Shown: positions 44,448 through 51,534 of the stretch, one piece after another
Numbering within the stretch: position 1 is the first letter of the stretch
Layout: each line of letters opens with the position of its first letter
Assembly: GCA_018971775.1 (NCBI GenBank)
Contig: JAGXAB010000023.1
Span: 1-64,000 of the forward strand
Direction of reading: 5' to 3'
DNA from: Cyanobacteria bacterium REEB67
GTDB taxonomy: Bacteria > Cyanobacteriota > Vampirovibrionia > Obscuribacterales > Obscuribacteraceae
Length of the DNA: 64,000 nucleotides
The notes under the pieces: generated by a model
Seen by the model: the letters and a program-made list of their open reading frames with translations, nothing else
Told to the model about the DNA's origin: nothing
Database searches by the model: none
Position numbers and translations under genes: made by a program

Positions 44448-44477
44448 GTTTAGGCTCGTTCGAAACCTGAGTGAACC
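44432..44477 (+). promoter_or_regulatory. Antiterminator of attenuator 1
   Basis: GGTTCACT (44432-44439) is perfectly complementary to AGTGAACC (44470-44477). The second arm overlaps the first four bases of the terminator stem, so the two structures exclude each other. A ribosome stalled on the aromatic codons leaves the first arm free. One that reaches the TGA at 44445 covers it and lets the terminator form. This is the classical trp/phe attenuation logic. Confidence 0.75.
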
Positions 44478-44509
44478 GCAGATTTCAAAGTCTGCGGTTT
44501 TTGTTTTTT
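44474..44509 (+). terminator. Intrinsic terminator of attenuator 1
   Basis: Nine-bp perfect stem AACCGCAGA / TCTGCGGTT with an 8-nt loop, followed by TTTTTGTTTTTT. It lies between leader peptide 1 and leader peptide 2. Confidence 0.93.
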
Positions 44510-44555
44510 CAAGCACCCGATAGAAAATTTTTGAAATTTAGCGAGGAATTATTCA

Positions 44556-44651
44556 GTGAAAAAGGCAGCACAGTGGTTTGGCTATTTCTCTTTTTATTTT
44601 TTCTGGTACCGACCCCGGGCTGGTGAACAACTACACGCAGTTGTGATCTGA
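44556..44651 (+). CDS. Aromatic leader peptide 2 (31 residues)
   Basis: GTG start with GAGGA (44543-44547) 8 nt upstream, TGA at 44649. Residues 7-18 are WFGYFSFYFFWY: ten of twelve are aromatic (two Trp, five Phe, three Tyr). The peptide begins MKKAAQ and ends in an ordinary mixed tail. Such a density is not expected by chance and matches leader peptides of phe and trp attenuators. It lies directly after terminator 1, so it is only transcribed when attenuator 1 is open. Confidence 0.88.
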   Translation: MKKAAQWFGYFSFYFFWYRPRAGEQLHAVVI

Positions 44652-44660
44652 CGGCCCGGG
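44614..44660 (+). promoter_or_regulatory. Alternative (antiterminator) pairing of attenuator 2
   Basis: CCCGGGCTG (44614-44622) pairs with CGGCCCGGG (44652-44660), nine bp with one G-T pair. It encloses a small hairpin ACAACT / AGTTGT (44627-44644). The 3' arm overlaps the 5' arm of terminator 2, so they are exclusive. Ribosomes stalled on the first aromatic codons leave 44614-44622 free. A ribosome on the last ones, or at the TGA, would mask part of the pairing, so the geometry is less standard than in attenuator 1. Confidence 0.65.
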
Positions 44661-44696
44661 ACCTCGCAGGAAGCGAAGGACCGGGTTTTTTATTTT
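44655..44696 (+). terminator. Intrinsic terminator of attenuator 2
   Basis: CCCGG (44655-44659) pairs with CCGGG (44681-44685), continued by CCT/AGG and CGC/GCG with small bulges and an AGGAA loop. It is followed by six T, A and five T. It ends 25 bp before the DAHP synthase start. Confidence 0.88.
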
Positions 44697-44721
44697 TCCC
44701 ATATTGGAGCATCGACTAATC

Positions 44722-45999
44722 GTGAAAGAAGCAAAACTTACCTTGAAGCAACAATCGGATCAACAAACTGTTGTCTCGATCAGCGATACCGTCAGATGTG
44801 GAGGGCGTGAGCTCCTCATCGTTGGCGGACCTTGTACGGTGGAAAGTGCCGAACAAATCGAAGCGGTGGCCAGCCGTCTCAGTCAACACCCCATTCAAGC
44901 GCTGCGCGGCGGCGTTTACAAACCCCGCACTTCCCCTTACGCCTTCCAGGGCATGGGCAAGGCCGGTCTAGATATCCTGGAAAGGGCCCGCAATAAGTAC
45001 GGTATGCCGGTAATCACCGAAGTAATGAGTGTCGAACAATTGCCGGAAGTAGCAGCGCAGGCCGATGTTTTGCAAGTGGGCAGCCGCAACATGCAAAATT
45101 TCGAATTGCTCAAGGCACTGGGCACTACGACCAAACCGATTTTGCTCAAGCGCGGTCTGTGCGCCACCATCGAAGAATTGATCATGGCCGCCGAATACGT
45201 CATGGCCTCCGGCAATCCCAATGTCATTCTTTGCGAGCGCGGTATCCGCAGCTATGACAGCTTCACTCGCAATGTCCTAGACCTAGGCGCTGTCGTCGCT
45301 CTCAAACAACTCACCCACTTGCCGGTAATCGTCGATCCCAGCCACGCCGCCGGCAAGAGAGAACTGGTCGCCGACCTGGCCCGGGCCGCCATCGCCTGCG
45401 GTGCCGATGGTTTGATCATCGAATGTCATCCGGAGCCGGAAAAATCAGTCTCCGACGCTCGTCAGGCTTTATCTCTTGATGATATGGCCGCGCTTGTCGG
45501 CAGCCTCGAGCTGATTGCTCAGGCCGTTGGTCGCACTCTACCTTTGCCTGTGGCTCGTCGTGCCCAGGCGGCCGCCGTTTGCGCGCCGGCCGAGTCTGAA
45601 ACCGCTCTGGTCCAATTCGACGCAGTGGCCAGACTGGCTGCTGCCAGAGCCAATATCGATGCCATTGATCAAGAAATTTGCGCCCTTCTGCAAAAGCGTA
45701 TGGCCTGCGGCACCGAAATCGCCGAAATCAAGGCAATCGGCGACCTGCCCGTCAAGGATACCGGTCGCGAAGTGATTGTCTTGACCAATGTCCGCGAATC
45801 AGCCAGCGATGTCGAAATCGGCCTTGCTCTGGAGGCAATCTACAAAACAGTGATTGCGGAGAGCGTTAAACTGCAAAAGCGCGTCCTGGCGGAAAGCTTG
45901 AAGCTTCCGCCGCAAATCTCCAAACAAACACTCCACAAACTGTCCCGCGTCCGCGCCCTGCGCCCCAATCGCATCGCCAGCAGCACTACAGTTATTTAG
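44722..45999 (+). CDS. aroF: DAHP synthase (class I-beta) fused to a C-terminal AroQ chorismate mutase
   Basis: 425 residues. DAHP synthase part (about 15-270): LLIVGGPCTVESAEQIE, RGGVYKPRTSPYAFQG, ITEVMSVEQLPEVAAQADVLQVGSRNMQNF, ILLKRGLCATIEELIMAAEY, VIVDPSHAAGKR and IIECHPEPEKSVSDA. The metal Cys, His, Glu and Asp positions are all there. AroQ part (about 305-390): RANIDAIDQEICALLQKRMACGTEIAEIKA. It makes the first shikimate intermediate and converts chorismate to prephenate, with the mutase probably serving as the feedback sensor. GTG 44722 has GGAG 12 nt upstream. TTG 44704 has none. It lies behind two tandem aromatic attenuators, and there is no other aromatic gene in the window. Confidence 0.93.
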   Translation: MKEAKLTLKQQSDQQTVVSISDTVRCGGRELLIVGGPCTVESAEQIEAVASRLSQHPIQALRGGVYKPRTSPYAFQGMGKAGLDILERARNKYGMPVITEVMSVEQLPEVAAQADVLQVGSRNMQNFELLKALGTTTKPILLKRGLCATIEELIMAAEYVMASGNPNVILCERGIRSYDSFTRNVLDLGAVVALKQLTHLPVIVDPSHAAGKRELVADLARAAIACGADGLIIECHPEPEKSVSDARQALSLDDMAALVGSLELIAQAVGRTLPLPVARRAQAAAVCAPAESETALVQFDAVARLAAARANIDAIDQEICALLQKRMACGTEIAEIKAIGDLPVKDTGREVIVLTNVRESASDVEIGLALEAIYKTVIAESVKLQKRVLAESLKLPPQISKQTLHKLSRVRALRPNRIASSTTVI

Positions 46000-46005
46000 A
46001 AGAGC

Positions 46006-47577
46006 CTAAAGCCTGGAGCGCCGCTCATCGTGGCGCTTGCCGCCATGCTCGGTGAGTACCGAAATAATGTCGAGATGATTTTGCCTTTCGGCATCGTCCA
46101 GGGGCGTATTGCCCCAGCGGTCCATTGGATTGACCTCGACACCGAGCTCGAGCAGATAGCGCAGGGAAGCCACTTTGCCCTCGCTGGCGGCAAGATGCAG
46201 GGCCGTGCGCCTGTCGTAATCGCAAGCCCCTGGGTCGAGGCCGCGGGCAACGAGCCGGCGCATTTCTCCGACATCGCCTTCGGAGGCGGCGCAGCAAAAA
46301 GCAATTGTGCCGCCAAGGCGCGAATCATAAATATTGCGACGGGGATCGCTGCGATCGTCGCGTAAGCCGAGCATGCTGTCGAATGTGTGAAACTTGAAAC
46401 GCGAAACCAGCTCGAGGCAGACATCGACTCCACGCACGCTATTGCCGAGCTCATCGAGCCGCGGCGACCAGACGGCCATGCCCAGGACATTGGGGACGAC
46501 GAGCATGATCGCGCCCGATACGCCGCTTTTGGCCGGTATGCCTACCCGGAAGGCGAACTCTCCAGAAAAATCGTACATGCCGCAAGATGACATCAAGGAT
46601 AGACAATTTTTTACATGGTCGGGGCGGAAGACCTGGGCTCCGGTAAGTGGGCAGTTGCCGCCATTAGCCAGGGTAGCCGCGATTATCGACATGGCCTGGG
46701 TGGTCACTTCTATCGAGCAGCACTGGAAATAAAATTCGAGCACTTCCTGCAGATTGGCATCTTTCGGAAAAGCTTTTTTCTCACGCATGAAATAACCAAG
46801 GGCAAAATTGCGATCGGCTGTTTGACGCTCAGAGAGGTAGACGGCATTGTCGAAGCCGATTTTCATCGAGCCGGCGCAGTCTTTCCATTTGCTCATCACA
46901 TAGTCGAAGCGATCCGAGGGTGGTGCTCCGGGCTTGATCAGGGCACCGCACATGATGGCACCGGCATTGATCATCGGATTGTGCGGCAGGCCTTTGGCGT
47001 TGAGGGTGAGCTCGTTAAATGTTTTGCCGCTCGGCTCGGTGCCTACATAGCGGTGCAACACTGCTTCGCCCTGTTCTTCCAGGGCCAGGCAATAAGTAAT
47101 TGGCTTCGAGCAAGACTGCACGCAAAAGAAATCTTCGCTGTCGCCGATGTCGAAGCGCTGGCCGTCGATGGAGCATATCGACAGGCCAAATTTATCGGGC
47201 GAGACCCTCTCCAGCTGAGGAATATAATTGGCCAGATGACCTTCGTGATTGGCCTCGACCTTTTCGAAAATTTTGGCTACGGCCTGGGAAAACTCGGCGA
47301 ATTGCGGTATGGCCAGTTGTCCGCTCAAGACATTTTCGAAAAGAGTGGGACTGATTTCTTGCAAGGTGCCAAATTCGGAGGGTGTGATAAAGTCCGGCTC
47401 CAGACCCTGACTGATAGCCAGGGTCTGATTTTTCTTGAGCAGTTTGAAGAGCGAGACTACCCGCGGATCGTCAGATCTGATGCCGCTTTCGCTGAAGACG
47501 TCAATGAGCGCCTGCCGCGATACGCGATTTTCTTTGTCCGCGTAAGCCTGAAATAGTTTGTTAGGCTGTTCGCTCAT
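46006..47577 (-). CDS. glsA: Glutaminase with N-terminal helical domain and C-terminal ankyrin repeats
   Basis: 523 residues, against about 310 for ordinary bacterial glutaminase. N-terminal EF-hand-like helical domain (LFQAYADKENRVSRQALIDVFSESG...), then the serine-dependent glutaminase core: FFCVQSCSKPITYCLAL (Ser-x-x-Lys pair), PHNPMINAGAIM, SERQTADRNFALGYFM and SGVSGAIMLVVPN. Ankyrin repeats at about 435-515 (DYDRRTALHLAASEGKVASLRYLLELGVEVNPMDRWGNTPLDDA). This three-part layout is that of animal kidney/liver glutaminases. It converts glutamine to glutamate and ammonia in the cytoplasm. Convergent with the DAHP synthase gene (6-bp gap). Confidence 0.94.
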   Translation of the reverse strand: MSEQPNKLFQAYADKENRVSRQALIDVFSESGIRSDDPRVVSLFKLLKKNQTLAISQGLEPDFITPSEFGTLQEISPTLFENVLSGQLAIPQFAEFSQAVAKIFEKVEANHEGHLANYIPQLERVSPDKFGLSICSIDGQRFDIGDSEDFFCVQSCSKPITYCLALEEQGEAVLHRYVGTEPSGKTFNELTLNAKGLPHNPMINAGAIMCGALIKPGAPPSDRFDYVMSKWKDCAGSMKIGFDNAVYLSERQTADRNFALGYFMREKKAFPKDANLQEVLEFYFQCCSIEVTTQAMSIIAATLANGGNCPLTGAQVFRPDHVKNCLSLMSSCGMYDFSGEFAFRVGIPAKSGVSGAIMLVVPNVLGMAVWSPRLDELGNSVRGVDVCLELVSRFKFHTFDSMLGLRDDRSDPRRNIYDSRLGGTIAFCCAASEGDVGEMRRLVARGLDPGACDYDRRTALHLAASEGKVASLRYLLELGVEVNPMDRWGNTPLDDAERQNHLDIISVLTEHGGKRHDERRSRL

Positions 47578-47627
47578 TTAGGTCCATTCTTCTAAATCCG
47601 TCTGGTACATCCGTGAATGCAATGACT

Positions 47628-49235
47628 TTACCACTTACCTTTTTTGGCCAGTTCCTTTTGCGGATGAGCTTGCAGATATTCATCATAGGTGCCGTTATAA
47701 TTTATCAGTCCGGTTTTTGTGAACGACAATATGCGGTTGGCTACCTGGGAGATAAGATCGCGGTCATGGGTTACTACAAAAACAGTACCCGGGAAGGCAT
47801 TCAAGCCTTCCGCCAGCGCCGAAACCGATTCCAGATCGAGGTGGTTGGTCGGTTCGTCGAGGATCAGAATCGGATTTTTTTGCATCATCATCCGGGCCAT
47901 GAGCAAACGTGCCGCTTCTCCGCCGGAGAGCGCTCCTGTTGCCTTCAGACTTTCTTCCCCTGAAAAAAGCATTTTGCCGAGCAAGCCGCGTACGTGCTGG
48001 TGGCCTTCATCTTTCATATAGGCCATCAGCCAGTCGAGGGCCGTGCTGCCCGGCTTGATTTCATCGTGGTAGTCCTGCGGATAGTAGCTCCACGAGGCCT
48101 GATCGGTCCATTTGATCGTCCCTTCGTCGGCGGGGATTTCGCCCATCAAGCAGCGCAGCAGTGTCGTTTTACCGACACCGTTAGCGCCGACGATAGCTAC
48201 TTTTTCACCACGGGCAACATCTAAATTGAGACCTTTGAACAGAGTCTTGCCGTCGAAGCCTTTGGTCAGATCGCGCACGACGAGCACTTCACGCCCGGAA
48301 GGCTTTTCCTGTTCGAAGCGGATGAAAGGTCTCTGGATATTGGAGCGTTTCATCTCCTGGGGAGCGAGGCGCTCCATTTCTTTACGCCTGGATTGCACTT
48401 GCGAGGAGCGTTGACCGGCGGCGAAGCGGGCGACGAATTCTTGTAACTGGGCGATTTTCTTGGCCTTGTCGCGGTTGGCCGATTCGACGCTCTGGCGCGC
48501 CTGCATCTTGTGCTCGACCATGTCGTCGTAGCCGCCCGGATAGTTGATGATCGTGTCGTAGTCGATGTCGGCGATGTGAGTGCAGACCGAATTCAGAAAG
48601 TGGCGATCGTGCGAGATGACGATCAAAACGCCTTTGTACTCCCAGAGGAAGTCTTCTAGCCAGTGAATAGATTCGAGGTCGAGGTGGTTGGTCGGTTCGT
48701 CGAGGAGCAAAGCTTCCGGTTCGCCGAAGAGGGCCTGGGCGAGCAAGACACGAAACTTGTAGTCGGTGGCCAGGGTGCTCATCAAATTTTCGTGCTCTTC
48801 ATCGGGTATACCGATGCCGCGCAGGATTTCTGCGGCTTCCAGTTCGGCCGCGTAGCCGTTTTCGTCGGCGATGATCACTTCCAGTTCACCGAGGCGATTC
48901 ATCTGCTCTTCGGTCAGATCGGTTAGTTCGCAAAGAGCATCGCGTTCTTTGAAAGCGGACCAGAGGGCGTCGTTGCCCATGATTACCGTGTCGATGATGC
49001 GTTCGCTGTCGTAGGCAAACTGGTTTTGTTTGAGCACGCCCACTTTGCGCGGTTTTGTCACGGTGCCGCTATTAGAGGGCTCGAGTTCGCCGCTGAGGAT
49101 TTTCATAAAAGTCGATTTGCCGGCACCATTTGGGCCGGTGAGGCCGTAGCGATAACCGGGGCTGAACTTGACCGAGACATTGTCGAACAGTGTCCTGCTG
49201 CCGTATCCCTTTGAAACTTCATTGACAATAATCAT
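47628..49235 (-). CDS. ABC-F family ribosome-associated ATPase (YbiT-like)
   Basis: 535 residues, no membrane part. Two ATP-binding domains: NBD1 with GLTGPNGAGKSTFMKIL and LLLDEPTNHLD, NBD2 with VGANGVGKTTLLRCL, LSGGEAARLLMARMM and LILDEPTNHLD. The inter-domain linker RRKEMERLAPQEMKRSNIQRPFIRFE is typical. The C-terminus NYNGTYDEYLQAHPQKE follows the YbiT type, and there is no C-terminal coiled-coil extension. ABC-F proteins bind the ribosomal E site and relieve stalled or antibiotic-bound ribosomes. Which subtype applies here cannot be settled by eye. Confidence 0.94.
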   Translation of the reverse strand: MIIVNEVSKGYGSRTLFDNVSVKFSPGYRYGLTGPNGAGKSTFMKILSGELEPSNSGTVTKPRKVGVLKQNQFAYDSERIIDTVIMGNDALWSAFKERDALCELTDLTEEQMNRLGELEVIIADENGYAAELEAAEILRGIGIPDEEHENLMSTLATDYKFRVLLAQALFGEPEALLLDEPTNHLDLESIHWLEDFLWEYKGVLIVISHDRHFLNSVCTHIADIDYDTIINYPGGYDDMVEHKMQARQSVESANRDKAKKIAQLQEFVARFAAGQRSSQVQSRRKEMERLAPQEMKRSNIQRPFIRFEQEKPSGREVLVVRDLTKGFDGKTLFKGLNLDVARGEKVAIVGANGVGKTTLLRCLMGEIPADEGTIKWTDQASWSYYPQDYHDEIKPGSTALDWLMAYMKDEGHQHVRGLLGKMLFSGEESLKATGALSGGEAARLLMARMMMQKNPILILDEPTNHLDLESVSALAEGLNAFPGTVFVVTHDRDLISQVANRILSFTKTGLINYNGTYDEYLQAHPQKELAKKGKW

Positions 49236-49478
49236 GCTAGTAAAAAATTCCCCACCAAGAAAGACGCGGCAAGCGCGTCACGACCCCGGTCGATTATAAC
49301 CGCTGGCCTGTTTCGCTCCGTCCACCTTAGTCCTTTAGTCACTTTTTGTGTTGCAAAGTAGCGCTTCGCTTTACATATCAAGTGCTCTGGCCCGTTGGTG
49401 GAGGCCTGGAACCGCGAGCCGTTATCTTTGTCTGAGTGAAAAGGTAGAGGTTTTCGAATATTGTGCGAGGCAAATTAA

Positions 49479-51512
49479 ATGGCTGGCATGCGGATCGTAA
49501 TCATTGGTGGGGGCTTCTCCGGCGTCAAGTGCGCCAAAACCCTGCGCTCGCTTTTGCCCAGAGAGGCAGAGATTACGATGTTTAGTGAAGAAAATCACAT
49601 GGTTTTCCATCCGCTCCTGGCCGAAGTCGCCGCCGCTAAAGTGCAGCCGACCGATATGGCGGCCGTTTTACGCGAATTGCTCAAGGGCGTACGTTGCCGC
49701 ACGGAAGAAGTGTTGGGCATTGATCTGGGAGCAAATGAAATTAGCTACAAGGGTGACGACGATCTGGAACGCCGTACATCTTTTGATCAACTAGTCATCG
49801 CCAGTGGTACTACGGCCAATCTTGGTGTCATCCCCGGTATGGCCGATCATGCCTTTCCGCTAAAAACAGTCGGCGATGCCATGGCTTTGCAAAGTCATGT
49901 GATCAATCAAATGGAAAAGGCCGAGATCTGCGATGACGCTGAGCGCAAGCGGCGCTACCTGTCTTTTATCGTCGTCGGCGGCGGCTTCAGTGGTGTGGAG
50001 ATGGCCGGTGAGCTTAATGATCTGGTCAAAGCCAGCTCTCGCTACTATAAAAATTTCGAAGCGTCTGAAGTTACTGTCACCCTCGTCCATTCGCATGAGC
50101 AGATTTTGCCCGAAGTCGGTCCCAGCCTGCGCGAATTTGCCCGCTCCGAAATGGAGAAGAACGGCGTCAAATTTATTTTGAAAGTGCACGCCAAAAGTTG
50201 CTCCTCCGAGGGCATTCATTTAAGTAACGGCGAATTTTTGAAGGCCGCTACCGTTGTCTGTACGATTGGCTCGCGCATGTTGCCTTTTTTACACAAGCTC
50301 GACGTGCCCAAGGACAAGAGCGGTCGCATCATCGTCGAGGCGGATATGAGTCTGGCTGGTTACGAGCACGTCTGGGCAGTCGGCGACTGTGCCCGCATTA
50401 TCAATGCCGAGGACGGCAAAGAAGCACCGACCACCGCCCAGTTCGCCGAGCGCGAAGGAGTGCAGGTGGCGAAAAATATCGATCAGCGCTTGCAGGGCAA
50501 GCCGACTCGTCCTTTTTCGCATAAGTCGCAGGGTATGCTCTGTTCTATTGGCGGCAGAAATGCGGTGGCCGAGGCGATGGGCTTGAAAATTTCCGGTCGT
50601 ACCGCCTGGTTTGTCTGGCGCGGCGTCTACCTATTCAAATTGCCTTCTTTCACTCAAAGGGTGAGGGTCGGTGCCGCCTGGGCTTTCGACCTCTTTTTTC
50701 CGCCCGCTCTCACATCTTTGCACACCGATCAAACCAGACATATTGGCAAATCTCACTATGGTAAAGGCGATTTGATTTTTAAAAAAGGCGATCCTTCCTC
50801 TGACTTTTATGTGATCGAGGAAGGGGAAGTGGAAGTTTTTCGTGATGGCGCCGATGGTATCACGGCTCTGCTCGGGCCCGGAGACTTTTTTGGCGAAGAA
50901 GCGCTTATCGACGGCGATCACCGTTCGCAATCATGTCGAGCCCGTACCGATGCAGAAATTTTAGTCCTCGGTCGTGAAGTCTTCAGCGAAATTTCCAATC
51001 ACCTGGCACCGGTCAAAAATGCCATCGCCGATGTGATGCGCCGGAAGAGTACTGTCTGGCAATCTTTTGGCGACAATATGGAGGAATTGACCGCTTTTCC
51101 TCTAACCGATGTTGTTGATAAAGTCGATGACAGGATTCTGCAACCCGAGTCTAAATTGCTCGATGCCATACAAAGGATTGCCGACCACAGACTCGAGGTC
51201 TGCTTCGTCGTCGACGAGGCCAGGCGGCTGCTCGGTATTATTTCGCGGGGCGATCTGATGCACGCCCTGGAAATATCGGCCGTTCTGTCCGACAGCGATA
51301 AGCTCAATATTAAGGTGAAAGATGTGATGATGGCGACGCCGCTTTTCGTCACCGAGCAGGACAGTTTGATGTTTGTCATTTCGGCGATGCGTGAACACAA
51401 TTATTCGCGTCTACCAGTCGTTGAATCATCCGACAGCAAGGTCCTTAAAGGCTTTATTCGCATTGAAAACGTCATGAAGGTGCTGGCGCTACGGCTGCTG
51501 ACGATGAGGTGA
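49479..51512 (+). CDS. NDH-2-like flavoprotein fused to a cyclic-nucleotide-binding domain and a CBS pair
   Basis: 677 residues. Oxidoreductase (1-410): FAD loop IVIIGGGFSGVKCAKTL, NAD loop SFIVVGGGFSGVEMAGEL (about 163-180), VWAVGDCARI (about 297) and a C-terminal RTAWFVWRGVYLFKLPSFTQRVRVGAAWAFDLFF membrane-facing segment as in type II NADH dehydrogenases. cNMP domain (about 420-530): YGKGDLIFKKGDPSSDFYVIEEGEVEVF and GPGDFFGEEALIDG. CBS pair (about 545-675): VVDEARRLLGIISRGDLMHAL and YSRLPVVESSDSKVLKGFIR. Quinone reduction by NADH would thus be tied to a nucleotide signal. GAGG is 8 nt before the ATG. Single gene. Confidence 0.93.
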   Translation: MAGMRIVIIGGGFSGVKCAKTLRSLLPREAEITMFSEENHMVFHPLLAEVAAAKVQPTDMAAVLRELLKGVRCRTEEVLGIDLGANEISYKGDDDLERRTSFDQLVIASGTTANLGVIPGMADHAFPLKTVGDAMALQSHVINQMEKAEICDDAERKRRYLSFIVVGGGFSGVEMAGELNDLVKASSRYYKNFEASEVTVTLVHSHEQILPEVGPSLREFARSEMEKNGVKFILKVHAKSCSSEGIHLSNGEFLKAATVVCTIGSRMLPFLHKLDVPKDKSGRIIVEADMSLAGYEHVWAVGDCARIINAEDGKEAPTTAQFAEREGVQVAKNIDQRLQGKPTRPFSHKSQGMLCSIGGRNAVAEAMGLKISGRTAWFVWRGVYLFKLPSFTQRVRVGAAWAFDLFFPPALTSLHTDQTRHIGKSHYGKGDLIFKKGDPSSDFYVIEEGEVEVFRDGADGITALLGPGDFFGEEALIDGDHRSQSCRARTDAEILVLGREVFSEISNHLAPVKNAIADVMRRKSTVWQSFGDNMEELTAFPLTDVVDKVDDRILQPESKLLDAIQRIADHRLEVCFVVDEARRLLGIISRGDLMHALEISAVLSDSDKLNIKVKDVMMATPLFVTEQDSLMFVISAMREHNYSRLPVVESSDSKVLKGFIRIENVMKVLALRLLTMR

Positions 51513-51534
51513 AGTTTAGGCCGGGTGGAGCTGA

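Noticed and set aside
44473-44700. T-box or tRNA-binding leader as an alternative explanation
   Set aside because: No T-box consensus (AGGGUGGNACCGCG) or specifier loop was found, while two short ORFs rich in aromatic codons explain the paired terminators directly. A protein-binding leader cannot be fully excluded.
46615-47556. Plus-strand 313-codon frame
   Set aside because: Antisense to the glutaminase core, which has all family motifs.
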